DNA from: Mycolicibacterium alvei
Lineage (GTDB): Bacteria > Actinomycetota > Actinomycetes > Mycobacteriales > Mycobacteriaceae
Assembly (NCBI RefSeq): GCF_010727325.1
Contig: NZ_AP022565.1
Location: 5,580,001 to 5,644,000 of the forward strand
Length of the DNA stretch: 64,000 nucleotides
Direction of reading: 5' to 3'
Shown here one piece after another: positions 1-9,799 of this stretch (positions within the stretch are counted from its first letter, which is position 1; every line of letters starts with the position of its first letter). The notes below the pieces were generated by a model. The model saw only the letters and a list, made by a program, of their open reading frames with translations. It did not search any database and was not told where the DNA came from. The translations under genes were made by a program, and so were the position numbers.

Positions 1-170
1 CTGCCGGGCCGGGCACTCATGGACCGGATACCGACGGGCCGACTGAGCAGATTCCGCGGCCTGCGGGTTAACCGTTCCCGGTGACACCACCGCCACCGCC
101 CTTCCGGACACCTCCGGAGGCATGTGAGAAGGACCAACTCGATCTATATCAGCCGGGGTCCTGAAACCAG

Positions 171-200
171 GAACGCCGCCTGCTTGCGCAGACGGCGTTC
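171..200 (-). terminator. Hairpin downstream of tRNA-His
   Basis: Inverted repeat about 10 bp past the tRNA 3' end: GAACGCCG at 171-178 pairs with CGGCGTTC at 193-200, extended by CTGC/GCAG with one wobble pair. There is no long U tract, which is usual for mycobacterial terminators. Bases 1-170 show no gene I can support. Confidence 0.5.
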
Positions 201-210
201 CCGATATCGG

Positions 211-284
211 GGTGGCTGACGGGACTCGAACCCGCGACAGCCAGGATCACAACCTGGTGCTCTACCAACTGAACTACAGCCACC
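211..284 (-). tRNA. hisT: tRNA-His (anticodon GTG)
   Basis: Read on the minus strand this folds as a cloverleaf: 7-bp acceptor GTGGCTG/CAGCCAC plus the extra G at -1 that is diagnostic of tRNA-His, facing discriminator C73. The D arm carries GTTCAGTTGG, and the anticodon stem CCAGG/CCTGG encloses loop TTGTGAT with GTG at 248-250. The T arm shows GGGTTCGAGTCCC. CCA is not encoded. It lies just downstream of orn on the same strand, the same order as in M. tuberculosis. Confidence 0.97.
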
Positions 285-323
285 ATCGCCGCGCTGCCTT
301 GCGGCACATGCGGCTCGTAGATA

Positions 324-971
324 CTAACTGCTCGGGTGTCCTACTGCCGAATCGGTTTCGGTCGCGTCGGCCTTCGGCGGCCCGAGCTCGGCCGCGATCG
401 CGGCGATATCGCTGGTAGACGGCCCGGGCTGGGTGACAAATGCGGTCGAGCGGTAGTACTGGAGTTCGCGGATCGACTCGTGGATGTCGGCCAGGGCGCG
501 GTGGGCCAGCCCCTTCTCCGGCTGGCCGAAGTAGATCCGGGGGTACCAGCGGCGGCACAGTTCCTTGATCGAGCTGACGTCGATCATCCGGTAATGCAGG
601 TAATCGTCGAGTTTCAGCATGTCGCGGGCGATGAAGCCGCGATCGGTGGCGATCGAGTTGCCGCAGAGGGGGGCGGACTTGGCCGTCTTGACGTGTTCGC
701 GGATGTAGTCGAGCACCATCTGTTCGGCGGTCTCGACATCGACGGTCGACGCTCGCACTTCTTCGATCAACCCGGACCGGGTGTGCATCTGTTTGACCAC
801 GTCGACCATGGCGGACAGCGCCTCGTCGTCGGTGTGAATGACCACGTCCAGGCCGTCACCGAGGATGTTCAGGTCAGCGTCGGTGACCAGAACCGCGATC
901 TCGATCAGCCGATCGGACTTCAGGTCGAGGCCGGTCATCTCGCAGTCGATCCATACCAGTTCGTCTCGCAC
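324..971 (-). CDS. orn: Oligoribonuclease
   Basis: Orn is a 3'-to-5' exoribonuclease of the DEDDh family that degrades 2-5 nt RNAs, including the pGpG produced by cyclic-di-GMP turnover, in the cytosol. The 215-residue protein starts [14 protein letters not shown] and carries the first acidic pair in the DCEMTGLD motif, with later DEDD elements including NSIATDRGF and [10 protein letters not shown]. The start is the GTG at 971 because the product then has the length and N terminus of known mycobacterial Orn. An upstream in-frame extension to 1037 has no homology support. The gene is followed by tRNA-His after 39 bp. Confidence 0.93.
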   Translation of the reverse strand: MRDELVWIDCEMTGLDLKSDRLIEIAVLVTDADLNILGDGLDVVIHTDDEALSAMVDVVKQMHTRSGLIEEVRASTVDVETAEQMVLDYIREHVKTAKSAPLCGNSIATDRGFIARDMLKLDDYLHYRMIDVSSIKELCRRWYPRIYFGQPEKGLAHRALADIHESIRELQYYRSTAFVTQPGPSTSDIAAIAAELGPPKADATETDSAVGHPSS

Positions 972-1088
972 GAAGGTCCACAGTATGCCCATTCCCGGCA
1001 CACAGGCGTCATACCCACCGTGTGTGGCGCCCGACAAGTAGTGTCAGACCCCGATTGGCTCGTACGCGAAAACTGGGAGGACCGCGGC

Positions 1089-2660
1089 ATGACCACCGAA
1101 TCGACAGGCACCCCCGCGCAGCAGATTGCCGCCGGTTACGCCGTCGAAGGACAGGCGCTGGAGCTCGGCACCGTCGTTGTCGACGGCACCGTCGATGCAG
1201 GAGCGCAGGTGCGCATCCCGCTGGCCACGGTCAACCGGCACGGGCTGATCGCCGGTGCCACCGGTACCGGTAAGACGAAGACGTTGCAGGTGATCGCCGA
1301 GCAGCTCTCCGCCGCCGGCGTCCCGGTGGTGATGGCCGACGTGAAGGGCGACCTGTCGGGGTTGTCGAAGCCCGGCGAGGTCAGCGACAAGACCGATCAG
1401 CGCGCCAAGGACACCGGCGACAGCTGGACGCCGACCGCCTTCCCGGTGGAGTTCCTGTCGCTGGGCACCGAGGGTATCGGGGTGCCGGTGCGGGCGACGA
1501 TCACCAGCTTCGGTCCGATCTTGCTGTCAAAGGTTCTGGGGCTCAACGCAACCCAGGAGTCCACGCTCGGCCTGATTTTCCACTGGGCCGATCAGAAGGG
1601 TCTGCCGCTGCTGGACATCAAGGATCTGCGTTCGGTGATCCAGTTCCTCACCAGCGATGACGGCAAGCCCGAACTCAAGGCGTTGGGTGCGGTGTCGACC
1701 ACGACGGCGGGTGTCATCCTGCGCGCCCTGGTCAACCTGGAGGCCGAGGGCGCCGATTCGTTCTTCGGCGAACCGGAGCTGGAACCCAAGGATCTGCTGC
1801 GCACCGACGCGCAGGGCCGCGGCATCATCAGCCTGCTGGAGTTGGGTTCGCAGGCCGCACGCCCGGTGATGTTCTCCACGTTCCTGATGTGGGTGCTGGC
1901 CGACCTGTTCACCTCCCTGCCCGAGGTCGGCGACGTCGACAAACCGAAGCTGGTCTTCATCTTCGACGAGGCGCATCTGCTGTTCTCCGACGCGTCCAAG
2001 GCGTTCCTGGAGCAGGTCGAGCAGACCGTCAAGCTGATCCGCTCCAAGGGCGTCGGCGTGTTCTTCTGCACGCAGTTGCCCACCGACGTGCCCAACGAGG
2101 TGCTCTCGCAGTTGGGTGCCCGGGTGCAGCATGCGTTGCGCGCCTTCACCCCTGACGATCAGAAGGCACTGTCGAAGACCGTGCGCACCTACCCGAAGAC
2201 CGATGTTTACGACCTGGAGAAGGCGTTGACCTCGTTGGGTATCGGCGAGGCTGTGGTGACGGTGCTCTCGGAGCGGGGTGCGCCGACGCCGGTGGCCTGG
2301 ACGAGGATGCGGGCGCCGCGGTCGTTGATGGACACCATCGGGACCGACGCGATCACCGCGGCCGCCAAGGCCAGCCCGCTGCAGGCGACGTACGGACAGA
2401 CCGTCGACCGGGATTCGGCCTACGAGCGGTTGGCCGCCAAACTCGCGCCGCCGCCGGCACCCGAGGATCCAGGTGGCTTCGGTGGCATCGAAGCCACGGG
2501 TGAGATCGAGGCGATGCCGGCCCCGGCTCAACCGGCCGAGCCCGGTTTCCTCGACAAGATGATGGCCAACCCGGCGTTCAAGAGCGCGATGCGCTCGGCG
2601 GGCACGGTGATCGGCCGCGAGATCACCCGCAGCATCTTCGGCACGGGCCGCCGCCGCTGA
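1089..2660 (+). CDS. HerA-like P-loop ATPase (DUF853 family)
   Basis: A 523-residue cytosolic ATPase resembling the HerA/DUF853 family (the M. tuberculosis Rv2510c type). A glycine-rich P-loop GATGTGKT lies at residues 56-63 and a Walker B-like KLVFIFDEAHLLF at about 285-297. A proline-rich linker (about 450-490) precedes a basic C terminus ending FGTGRRR. HerA relatives act as hexameric DNA translocases in repair or conjugation, but the role of this subfamily is not established. The ATG at 1089 is chosen over longer in-frame starts because GGGAGG lies 9 bases upstream and the upstream part overlaps orn. It diverges from orn and converges with cmrA. Confidence 0.85.
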   Translation: MTTESTGTPAQQIAAGYAVEGQALELGTVVVDGTVDAGAQVRIPLATVNRHGLIAGATGTGKTKTLQVIAEQLSAAGVPVVMADVKGDLSGLSKPGEVSDKTDQRAKDTGDSWTPTAFPVEFLSLGTEGIGVPVRATITSFGPILLSKVLGLNATQESTLGLIFHWADQKGLPLLDIKDLRSVIQFLTSDDGKPELKALGAVSTTTAGVILRALVNLEAEGADSFFGEPELEPKDLLRTDAQGRGIISLLELGSQAARPVMFSTFLMWVLADLFTSLPEVGDVDKPKLVFIFDEAHLLFSDASKAFLEQVEQTVKLIRSKGVGVFFCTQLPTDVPNEVLSQLGARVQHALRAFTPDDQKALSKTVRTYPKTDVYDLEKALTSLGIGEAVVTVLSERGAPTPVAWTRMRAPRSLMDTIGTDAITAAAKASPLQATYGQTVDRDSAYERLAAKLAPPPAPEDPGGFGGIEATGEIEAMPAPAQPAEPGFLDKMMANPAFKSAMRSAGTVIGREITRSIFGTGRRR

Positions 2661-2676
2661 AACCGCTGAAACCTAA

Positions 2677-2697
2677 GCGCGAGTGGCCACTCGGCGC
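2677..2697. terminator. Candidate bidirectional terminator between convergent genes
   Basis: GCGC and a perfect GAGTGGCCACTC core form an almost symmetric hairpin in the 50 bp between two converging genes. No U tract follows on either side, so function is inferred from position and symmetry only. Confidence 0.4.
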
Positions 2698-2710
2698 CGA
2701 GGGCAACCCC

Positions 2711-3517
2711 CTAGCCGCCGCCGAGCTTCTTGTAGACGGCGCCGACGATCGGGGTCACGATGGCCCGCGGTGCGTAGCCACTGGCCATCGACATGGCCTT
2801 GGAGGTCACGCCGGGGACCACGCGCATCTTGTTGCGCTCCAGGCCGTCCAGCGACAGCTTGGCGGTGTATTCGGTTGAGATCCACAGGAAGTCGGGGATC
2901 AGCCGCTCGACCAGGGACTGCTCGGACTCGTCGGGCAGGTCGGTGCGGACCGGGCCCGGCGCCAGCACCGTCACGTGCACGCCCGCGTCCTTGAGCTCGC
3001 CGCGCAGCGACTCGCTGAACGTGTTGGCGAACGCCTTGGATGCCGCGTACGTGGCGTTGTTGGGGATGGGTGAATTGCCTGCCGCCGATCCGGAGGTCAG
3101 GATGCCGCCGGAGCCGCGCTTGACCATTCCGGGCAGCACCGCCAACACCAGATCGTGGACACCGAGCACGTTCAGCTGCACCTGGGCCTTCTCGCCGGCC
3201 GGATCGAGGTCGACGACCGGGCCGAAGGTCGCGGTGCCCGCGTTGGCGCACAGGATCGAGATCTCGCGCTGGGCCAGTTCGTCGCACAGGACGCCCCGGG
3301 CCGCCGGGTCGGCGAGGTCGACGGCGCGCACCTCGACCGTGACGCCGTAGCGGTCGGTGAGGCGTTGGGCGAGCGACGTCAGGACGTCCTCCCGCCGCGC
3401 GGTGATGATCAGGTGGTGGCCGCGGGCAGCGAGTTCGGTGGCCAACGCTTCGCCGATGTTCTGCGAGGCGCCGGTGACGACGGCACGGGCATCCGGACTG
3501 GGTGCGGGTACTGGCAT
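2711..3517 (-). CDS. cmrA: Mycolate reductase, short-chain dehydrogenase
   Basis: A 268-residue short-chain dehydrogenase matching the Rv2509/CmrA family. CmrA reduces the 3-oxo intermediate left by Pks13 condensation to the mature beta-hydroxy mycolate. Visible motifs are the Rossmann TGASQNIG (15-22), NAG (91-93), catalytic Ser in SGSAAG (about 142) and YAASK with Tyr157 and Lys161. Family length is about 268 residues, which fixes the ATG at 3517; the longer upstream reading runs antisense through the next gene. In M. tuberculosis the same neighbour order (orn, Rv2510c, Rv2509, Rv2508c, Rv2507) is found. Confidence 0.88.
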   Translation of the reverse strand: MPVPAPSPDARAVVTGASQNIGEALATELAARGHHLIITARREDVLTSLAQRLTDRYGVTVEVRAVDLADPAARGVLCDELAQREISILCANAGTATFGPVVDLDPAGEKAQVQLNVLGVHDLVLAVLPGMVKRGSGGILTSGSAAGNSPIPNNATYAASKAFANTFSESLRGELKDAGVHVTVLAPGPVRTDLPDESEQSLVERLIPDFLWISTEYTAKLSLDGLERNKMRVVPGVTSKAMSMASGYAPRAIVTPIVGAVYKKLGGG

Positions 3518-3560
3518 GCGTCCAATCCTAGAAGGCGCCCGAACCCATAGGGTGGCGGTC

Positions 3561-4868
3561 ATGACTAACCCCGGGCGGGCGAGGGTGCTCGCGTGGGCAT
3601 TGTGGGACTGCGGAGCGACGGGCCTCAACGCCATCGTCATCACGTTCGTGTTCTCGGTGTATCTGACCGGCAGTGTCGGTGCGGACCTTCCCGGGGACAC
3701 CACGCCGGCCAGCTGGCTGGGGCGGGCCATGGCGGTCGCCGGTCTCGCAGTGGCCCTGCTGGCACCGGTTACCGGTATCTGGGTCGATGCGCCGCAGCGG
3801 CGGCGTCGGGTGCTGGCGGTGATGACCGGTGCGGCCGTGCTGTTGACGTCGGCGATGAGCCTGATCCGTGACGACCACCGGTATCTGATGCCGGGCCTGG
3901 TGCTGTTGGCTTGCACAGCGGCCTGCAACGAGCTGGCCACGGTGCCCTACAACGCCATGCTCCGACAGTTGTCCACACCTGAGACGTCAGGGCGTGTCTC
4001 CGGGCTCGGCCTGGCGCTGGGCTATGGCGGCAGCGTGGTGCTGCTGCTGTTGGCCTACGTCGGGTTCATCGCAGGCGACGGTGATACCCGTGGGCTGCTG
4101 GGCATCCCGATCGAGGACGGGCAGAACGTGCGGGCGGTGATGCTGCTCACCGCCGTCTGGTTCGTGTTGTTCGCGCTGCCGATATTCGTGATGGTGCCGC
4201 GGGTGACCGATGCCGGCCCGGTGGAGAAGGTCGGATTCTTCGGGGCCTACCGCAAATTGTGGACCGAGATCCGGGGTGAGTGGCGACGCGACCACAACGT
4301 CGTCTACTACCTGGTGGCGAGCGCGGTGTTCCGCGACGGGCTGGCCGGGGTGTTCGCGTTCGGCGCGGTGCTGGGCGTCAACGTCTACGGCATCTCCCAG
4401 GCCGACGTGCTCTTGTTCGGCATCAGTGCCTGTGTGGTCGCTGCGGTGGGCGCGGTGGTGGGTGGCGTGCTCGACGACCGGGTGGGTTCCAAGCCCGTCA
4501 TCGTCGCGTCGCTGGTCAGCCTGATCGCGGTGGGATTGGCCCTGCTGGTCCTGTCGGGACCGGTGGCCTTCTGGGTGTGTGGCCTGCTGCTGTGCCTGTT
4601 CATCGGGCCGACGCTGTCCGCGGCACGCAACGTGATGCTGCGGATCACCGCCGACGGCAAGGAAGGTGTGGCGTTCGGGCTCTACACCACCGTCGGACGG
4701 GCGGCGTCGTTCCTGGCGCCGTGGCTGTTCTTCATGTTCATCGACTTCTTCGGTGCCGACCGTGCCGGGATGGGCGGCCTGGTGCTGGTGCTGGCGCTGG
4801 GTCTGGCCGGGATGCTCGCCGTGCGGGTACCCGCCCGGCAGCACGGCCCGGCCGTCACGACGTCCTGA
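3561..4868 (+). CDS. MFS transporter, UMF1/Atg22-like
   Basis: A 435-residue integral membrane protein with about twelve hydrophobic segments spread along the chain and a central cytoplasmic loop rich in charged residues (about 235-250). It looks like the major facilitator superfamily UMF1 subgroup and the M. tuberculosis Rv2508c type. The N-terminal RARVLAWALWDCGATGLNAI is typical of that subgroup. The ATG at 3561 begins just before the first membrane helix; the longer reading overlaps cmrA in antisense. Substrate unknown. It diverges from cmrA with 43 bp between starts. Confidence 0.8.
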   Translation: MTNPGRARVLAWALWDCGATGLNAIVITFVFSVYLTGSVGADLPGDTTPASWLGRAMAVAGLAVALLAPVTGIWVDAPQRRRRVLAVMTGAAVLLTSAMSLIRDDHRYLMPGLVLLACTAACNELATVPYNAMLRQLSTPETSGRVSGLGLALGYGGSVVLLLLAYVGFIAGDGDTRGLLGIPIEDGQNVRAVMLLTAVWFVLFALPIFVMVPRVTDAGPVEKVGFFGAYRKLWTEIRGEWRRDHNVVYYLVASAVFRDGLAGVFAFGAVLGVNVYGISQADVLLFGISACVVAAVGAVVGGVLDDRVGSKPVIVASLVSLIAVGLALLVLSGPVAFWVCGLLLCLFIGPTLSAARNVMLRITADGKEGVAFGLYTTVGRAASFLAPWLFFMFIDFFGADRAGMGGLVLVLALGLAGMLAVRVPARQHGPAVTTS

Positions 4869-4877
4869 ACCGTCGGC

Positions 4878-5606
4878 TCAGGAGGTCCCGACACAGATCG
4901 TGATCCCCGAGCCGCTGCGATGCTGGGTCTGCACGCCGTTGACGGTCACGGTGCAGGCCACCTCGGGGCCGAAATTCACGACGCTCACACTCGCGGTCTC
5001 GGTCGCCGGTTGAGCGAGTTCGACCTGCTTGCTCCACGGCAGCATGACGTTGAACTCGGTCTGGAGCATGTTGCCGGTGTCCAGGTAGGTGATGTTGATG
5101 GCCCGTCCCTCGCCGGTGACCTCGTAGGTGACGGTCTCGGTCGGCCCCGGTGTGGCCTCCGTGGGCGGGGCGGTGGTGGGTGGCGGGATCGGCCGCGGTG
5201 CGCGCGTGGTCGTCGTGGTGGGCCTCGGCGACGTGCTGAATCCAGGCTGGGGGGTGACCGGTTGCGGCGCGACCACCGTCTCCTGGCTCGAGCCGTTGGC
5301 GATCACCAACGCGATGACCATGCCCAGGGCGACCAGGACCGCGACGGCGGCCAGAATCCACAGCCAAAGCCGTGGTCGGTGGCCATCGGGTTCCGGCGGA
5401 GTGGGTGCGCCCGCCGGCTGACCGGTGGCGTTGGCGTCGTACCCGGGAGGCGGGTAGGGCGGCAGCTGCTGGGTCGGATTCGGTACCGAGGGCCCAGCGT
5501 GGGGCACCGCCGGGTAGACGCCCTGATACGGCGGTTGGTTCGAGTACGCCGGATCTGGATAGTCCACGGGGTAGTCGGACCCGTCGCGGCGTGGTGAATC
5601 GGTCAT
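4878..5606 (-). CDS. Proline-rich membrane protein with MmpS-like C-terminal domain
   Basis: A 242-residue protein of Rv2507 type. The first 75 residues are a Pro/Tyr-rich cytoplasmic tail. A single strong membrane segment (about 80-103, LWLWILAAVAVLVALGMVIA) follows, then a Pro/Thr-rich linker. The C-terminal periplasmic domain (about 160-242) has the beta-rich pattern of MmpS proteins (VTYEVTGEGRAINITYLDTG) and two Cys that may form a disulfide. The ATG at 5606 is preferred over the GTG two codons upstream because GAGGTG lies at proper spacing. Unlike true MmpS genes, no mmpL is adjacent. Function unknown. Confidence 0.75.
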   Translation of the reverse strand: MTDSPRRDGSDYPVDYPDPAYSNQPPYQGVYPAVPHAGPSVPNPTQQLPPYPPPGYDANATGQPAGAPTPPEPDGHRPRLWLWILAAVAVLVALGMVIALVIANGSSQETVVAPQPVTPQPGFSTSPRPTTTTTRAPRPIPPPTTAPPTEATPGPTETVTYEVTGEGRAINITYLDTGNMLQTEFNVMLPWSKQVELAQPATETASVSVVNFGPEVACTVTVNGVQTQHRSGSGITICVGTS

Positions 5607-5727
5607 GCCCACCTCATGGCTGCGAGGGTACCTGTGCAGATGCTCAGTCCGCTGCGACCGAGGTCGTGGCGATCGAGCGGCGGTGAGGGATCCTGAAGAG
5701 GACGCGGGAGTGACGGGAGGACGCGAG

Positions 5728-7587
5728 GTGGCCGCAGATCGGCACGTGCGGGTGAACTACGGCGCGTCGTTGTCGCCGGATGCGACGGCATTTGCCCACT
5801 TGGTCGACGACGGCGGCTATCCGCGCGCGGTGCAGCGGTTCCTGCGTGGCTGGCGGGCCAGCTCCTCCCGCGACGTCGAACTGCCCGTGGTCGGGCCCGT
5901 GACGAAGGTCATCCATTCCGCCGACGGACATTGGTTGGCCTGCGAGATGGCCCCCGAAGGCGGGACCCGCAGCCAGATCTGGGTGGTGACGACCGATCCC
6001 GACGACCGGGATGCCCACCGGATCGACTACTGGCCCCCGGACGCGGAGGGCACCGCGGAACTGATCGGTTGGGACGGTGCCCAGGTGGCGGCGATCCTGA
6101 CCGGTGAGGACGGCGTCGGCAGCTCGTGTCTGATCGATCCGGCCACCGGGGACACGATCGTGCTCGACCGGCGCTCGGGTGGCCGGTTGGTGGACGCGTG
6201 GGCGGGAGCCTCGCTCGTCCGGGTCGGTCCGCGTGGCTATCAGGAGCTCATCATGCTGTGGGGGCTCACCGAAATCGCGCTGCTGCCATCAGATCCCGGC
6301 TCGGTCACCGATTTCGGTGTGATCCTCGACGATCACACCCCACGCCGGCTCCGCAGCGGCTACGACGGCGAGACCGCGCTGTACCACCCGGCCGGCACCT
6401 ACGAGCCCGACAGCACCGAAGGGTTTGTGCGGGCGTTGATCCGCAGTGACAACGGGGCCGCCCATGCCCGGCTGCTGGAGGTCACGGTCACGGCCGAGGG
6501 CGTGACCTATCACGTGGTCGCCGAGCGGGCCGGATACGAGCTCGACGAGTTCGTGGTCAGCGATGACCTGTCCACCGTCGCGTTGTTGTGGAACATCGAC
6601 GGCCGCAGTGAGTTACAGATCCTGGAGTATGCCGACGAGACATTGTCGGTGCCGATTCCGCTGCCCGGCCCGGTCGCCGGGGAGCTGAGTATCAGCGCCG
6701 GCGGTTCCATGGTCGCGGTGACGGTGCAGGGACCGTCGTTGCCCCGCACCGTCGAGCTCGTCGATCCGCGGTCGCTGGAGTGGGAGCGGATCGACCGGGA
6801 GCCCAGCCGCGGTCCGCTCACCTCGGCACCGACGCTGGAACGGATCACCGCGCGCGACGGTTTGGAGCTCACCGGCTGGCTGTACCGGCCACCGGGCGAG
6901 ACGGTGGGCGCGGTGATGTTCCTGCACGGCGGTCCCGAGGGACAGGCGCGGCCCGAATACAACGAGATCTTCCCGGCACTGCTGGAAGCGGGTTTTGCGG
7001 TGCTGACCCCGAATGTGCGCGGTTCGGGTGGATTCGGTCGGGCGTTCGTGCACGCCGATGACAAGGAGTTGCGGTTCGCCGCGATCGACGACGTCGCCGA
7101 CTGTGCGAGGTATCTGGTCGACGAGGGCATTGCGCCGGCCGAGCGGCTGGCCTGTACCGGGTGGTCATACGGCGGCTATCTGACGCAGGCGGCGCTGGCT
7201 TTTCATCCGGAGCTGTTCGTCGCAGGCATCAGCATCTGCGGAATGAGCGATCTGAACAGCTTCTACCGCACCACCGAGCCGTGGATCGCGGCGGCGTCCT
7301 ATCCCGAGTACGGCCACCCGGTCGCGGATCGTGATCTGCTGGAACGGCTTTCGCCGTTGCCCAAGGCCCACCAGGTGATCGCACCGCTGCTGCTGGTGCA
7401 CGGCGGCAACGACACCAACGTGCTGCCCGATGAATCCCGTCAGATGTACGAGGCGCTCGTGGCCCTCGGGCGCACCACCGAACTGCTGATCTTCGACGAC
7501 GACGGCCACGAGATCGTCAAGCGGGAGAACCGCGCGGTCCTGGTCGATGCGGCAACCCGCTGGCTGGCCAAGGCGTTCGGTGTCTAG
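5728..7587 (+). CDS. S9 family serine peptidase (prolyl oligopeptidase/acylaminoacyl peptidase type)
   Basis: A 619-residue two-domain enzyme: an N-terminal beta-propeller-like part (about 1-370) and a C-terminal alpha/beta-hydrolase. The nucleophile motif GWSYGG puts the catalytic Ser at 480. Asp562 in HGGNDTNV and His594 in DDDGHEIV complete the triad, and HGGPEG (about 407) provides the oxyanion region. No signal peptide is seen, so it is probably cytosolic. Start is the GTG at 5728, with GGAGG seven bases upstream; the GTG at 5710 is an alternative. The stop codon overlaps the end of bkaR tail to tail by 4 bp. Confidence 0.85.
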   Translation: MAADRHVRVNYGASLSPDATAFAHLVDDGGYPRAVQRFLRGWRASSSRDVELPVVGPVTKVIHSADGHWLACEMAPEGGTRSQIWVVTTDPDDRDAHRIDYWPPDAEGTAELIGWDGAQVAAILTGEDGVGSSCLIDPATGDTIVLDRRSGGRLVDAWAGASLVRVGPRGYQELIMLWGLTEIALLPSDPGSVTDFGVILDDHTPRRLRSGYDGETALYHPAGTYEPDSTEGFVRALIRSDNGAAHARLLEVTVTAEGVTYHVVAERAGYELDEFVVSDDLSTVALLWNIDGRSELQILEYADETLSVPIPLPGPVAGELSISAGGSMVAVTVQGPSLPRTVELVDPRSLEWERIDREPSRGPLTSAPTLERITARDGLELTGWLYRPPGETVGAVMFLHGGPEGQARPEYNEIFPALLEAGFAVLTPNVRGSGGFGRAFVHADDKELRFAAIDDVADCARYLVDEGIAPAERLACTGWSYGGYLTQAALAFHPELFVAGISICGMSDLNSFYRTTEPWIAAASYPEYGHPVADRDLLERLSPLPKAHQVIAPLLLVHGGNDTNVLPDESRQMYEALVALGRTTELLIFDDDGHEIVKRENRAVLVDAATRWLAKAFGV

Positions 7588-8174
7588 GCCGTGAGCGCGG
7601 CCAGCGTCATCCGGCGCAGTACCGCGCGTGAATGTGTCTTGGGGGCAGCGGGTCTCACGCTGTAGGGGGTGGAGTTCAGCAGGCCGAACGCGGCATGCGC
7701 CATCACACGCGCGTCGTCCTCGGCGAGGTCGGGGTTGAGTTGCGTCAGTACTGCGACCCAGATCTCCACGTACTGGCGCTGGGACCGCCGCACCTGACGC
7801 TTGGCGGTGTCGGGCAGGTGGGCCAGGTCGCGGTCCTGGATGCGGATCAGATCGGGTTCGCCGAAGACGAAGTCGAGGTGGAAGTCCACCAGGTCGTTCA
7901 GGGTGTCGACCGGCGGGGCGTTCCGTGCGGTGACAGCCTGTGCGCCGGTGAGCAGGCGGGCGCTGATCCCGACGAGCAGCTCGACCAGAAGGGCCTCTTT
8001 GTTGGGAAAGTGCCGATAGATGGCCGGAGCCGAGATCCCGACCGCCGAGCAGATGTCTTCCAGGCGTACCGCGAGGTAACCGCGTTCGGCCACAAGCCGT
8101 TCGGCAGCAGCGATCAGTTGCGTGCGGCGGTCGGACTTGGCCTTGCTGCGGCGGGTGACGGCGCTGTCGGACAT
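7584..8174 (-). CDS. bkaR: TetR-family repressor of branched-chain keto-acid catabolism
   Basis: A 196-residue TetR regulator. The helix-turn-helix spans about residues 20-65 (AAERLVAERGYLAVRLEDICSAVG with the recognition turn ISAPAIYRHF). It diverges from the accD1 operon exactly as Rv2506 (BkaR) does, and BkaR is described as a repressor of the branched-chain keto-acid genes in mycobacteria. The ligand-binding domain is predicted to sense an acyl-CoA intermediate. A 41-bp inverted repeat in the shared intergenic region is the obvious operator. ATG at 8174 is the only reasonable start. Confidence 0.85.
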   Translation of the reverse strand: MSDSAVTRRSKAKSDRRTQLIAAAERLVAERGYLAVRLEDICSAVGISAPAIYRHFPNKEALLVELLVGISARLLTGAQAVTARNAPPVDTLNDLVDFHLDFVFGEPDLIRIQDRDLAHLPDTAKRQVRRSQRQYVEIWVAVLTQLNPDLAEDDARVMAHAAFGLLNSTPYSVRPAAPKTHSRAVLRRMTLAALTA

Positions 8175-8200
8175 GGCGCCTTTCGGGGGTAGACAACTCA

Positions 8201-9798
<1,598 letters not shown>

Positions 9799-9799
<1 letters not shown>

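Noticed and set aside
1527..2531. Long minus-strand open frame (334 codons) opposite the HerA-like ATPase
   Set aside because: Low-complexity Arg/Gln/His composition and full overlap with a gene with clear motifs; a shadow of GC-rich coding.
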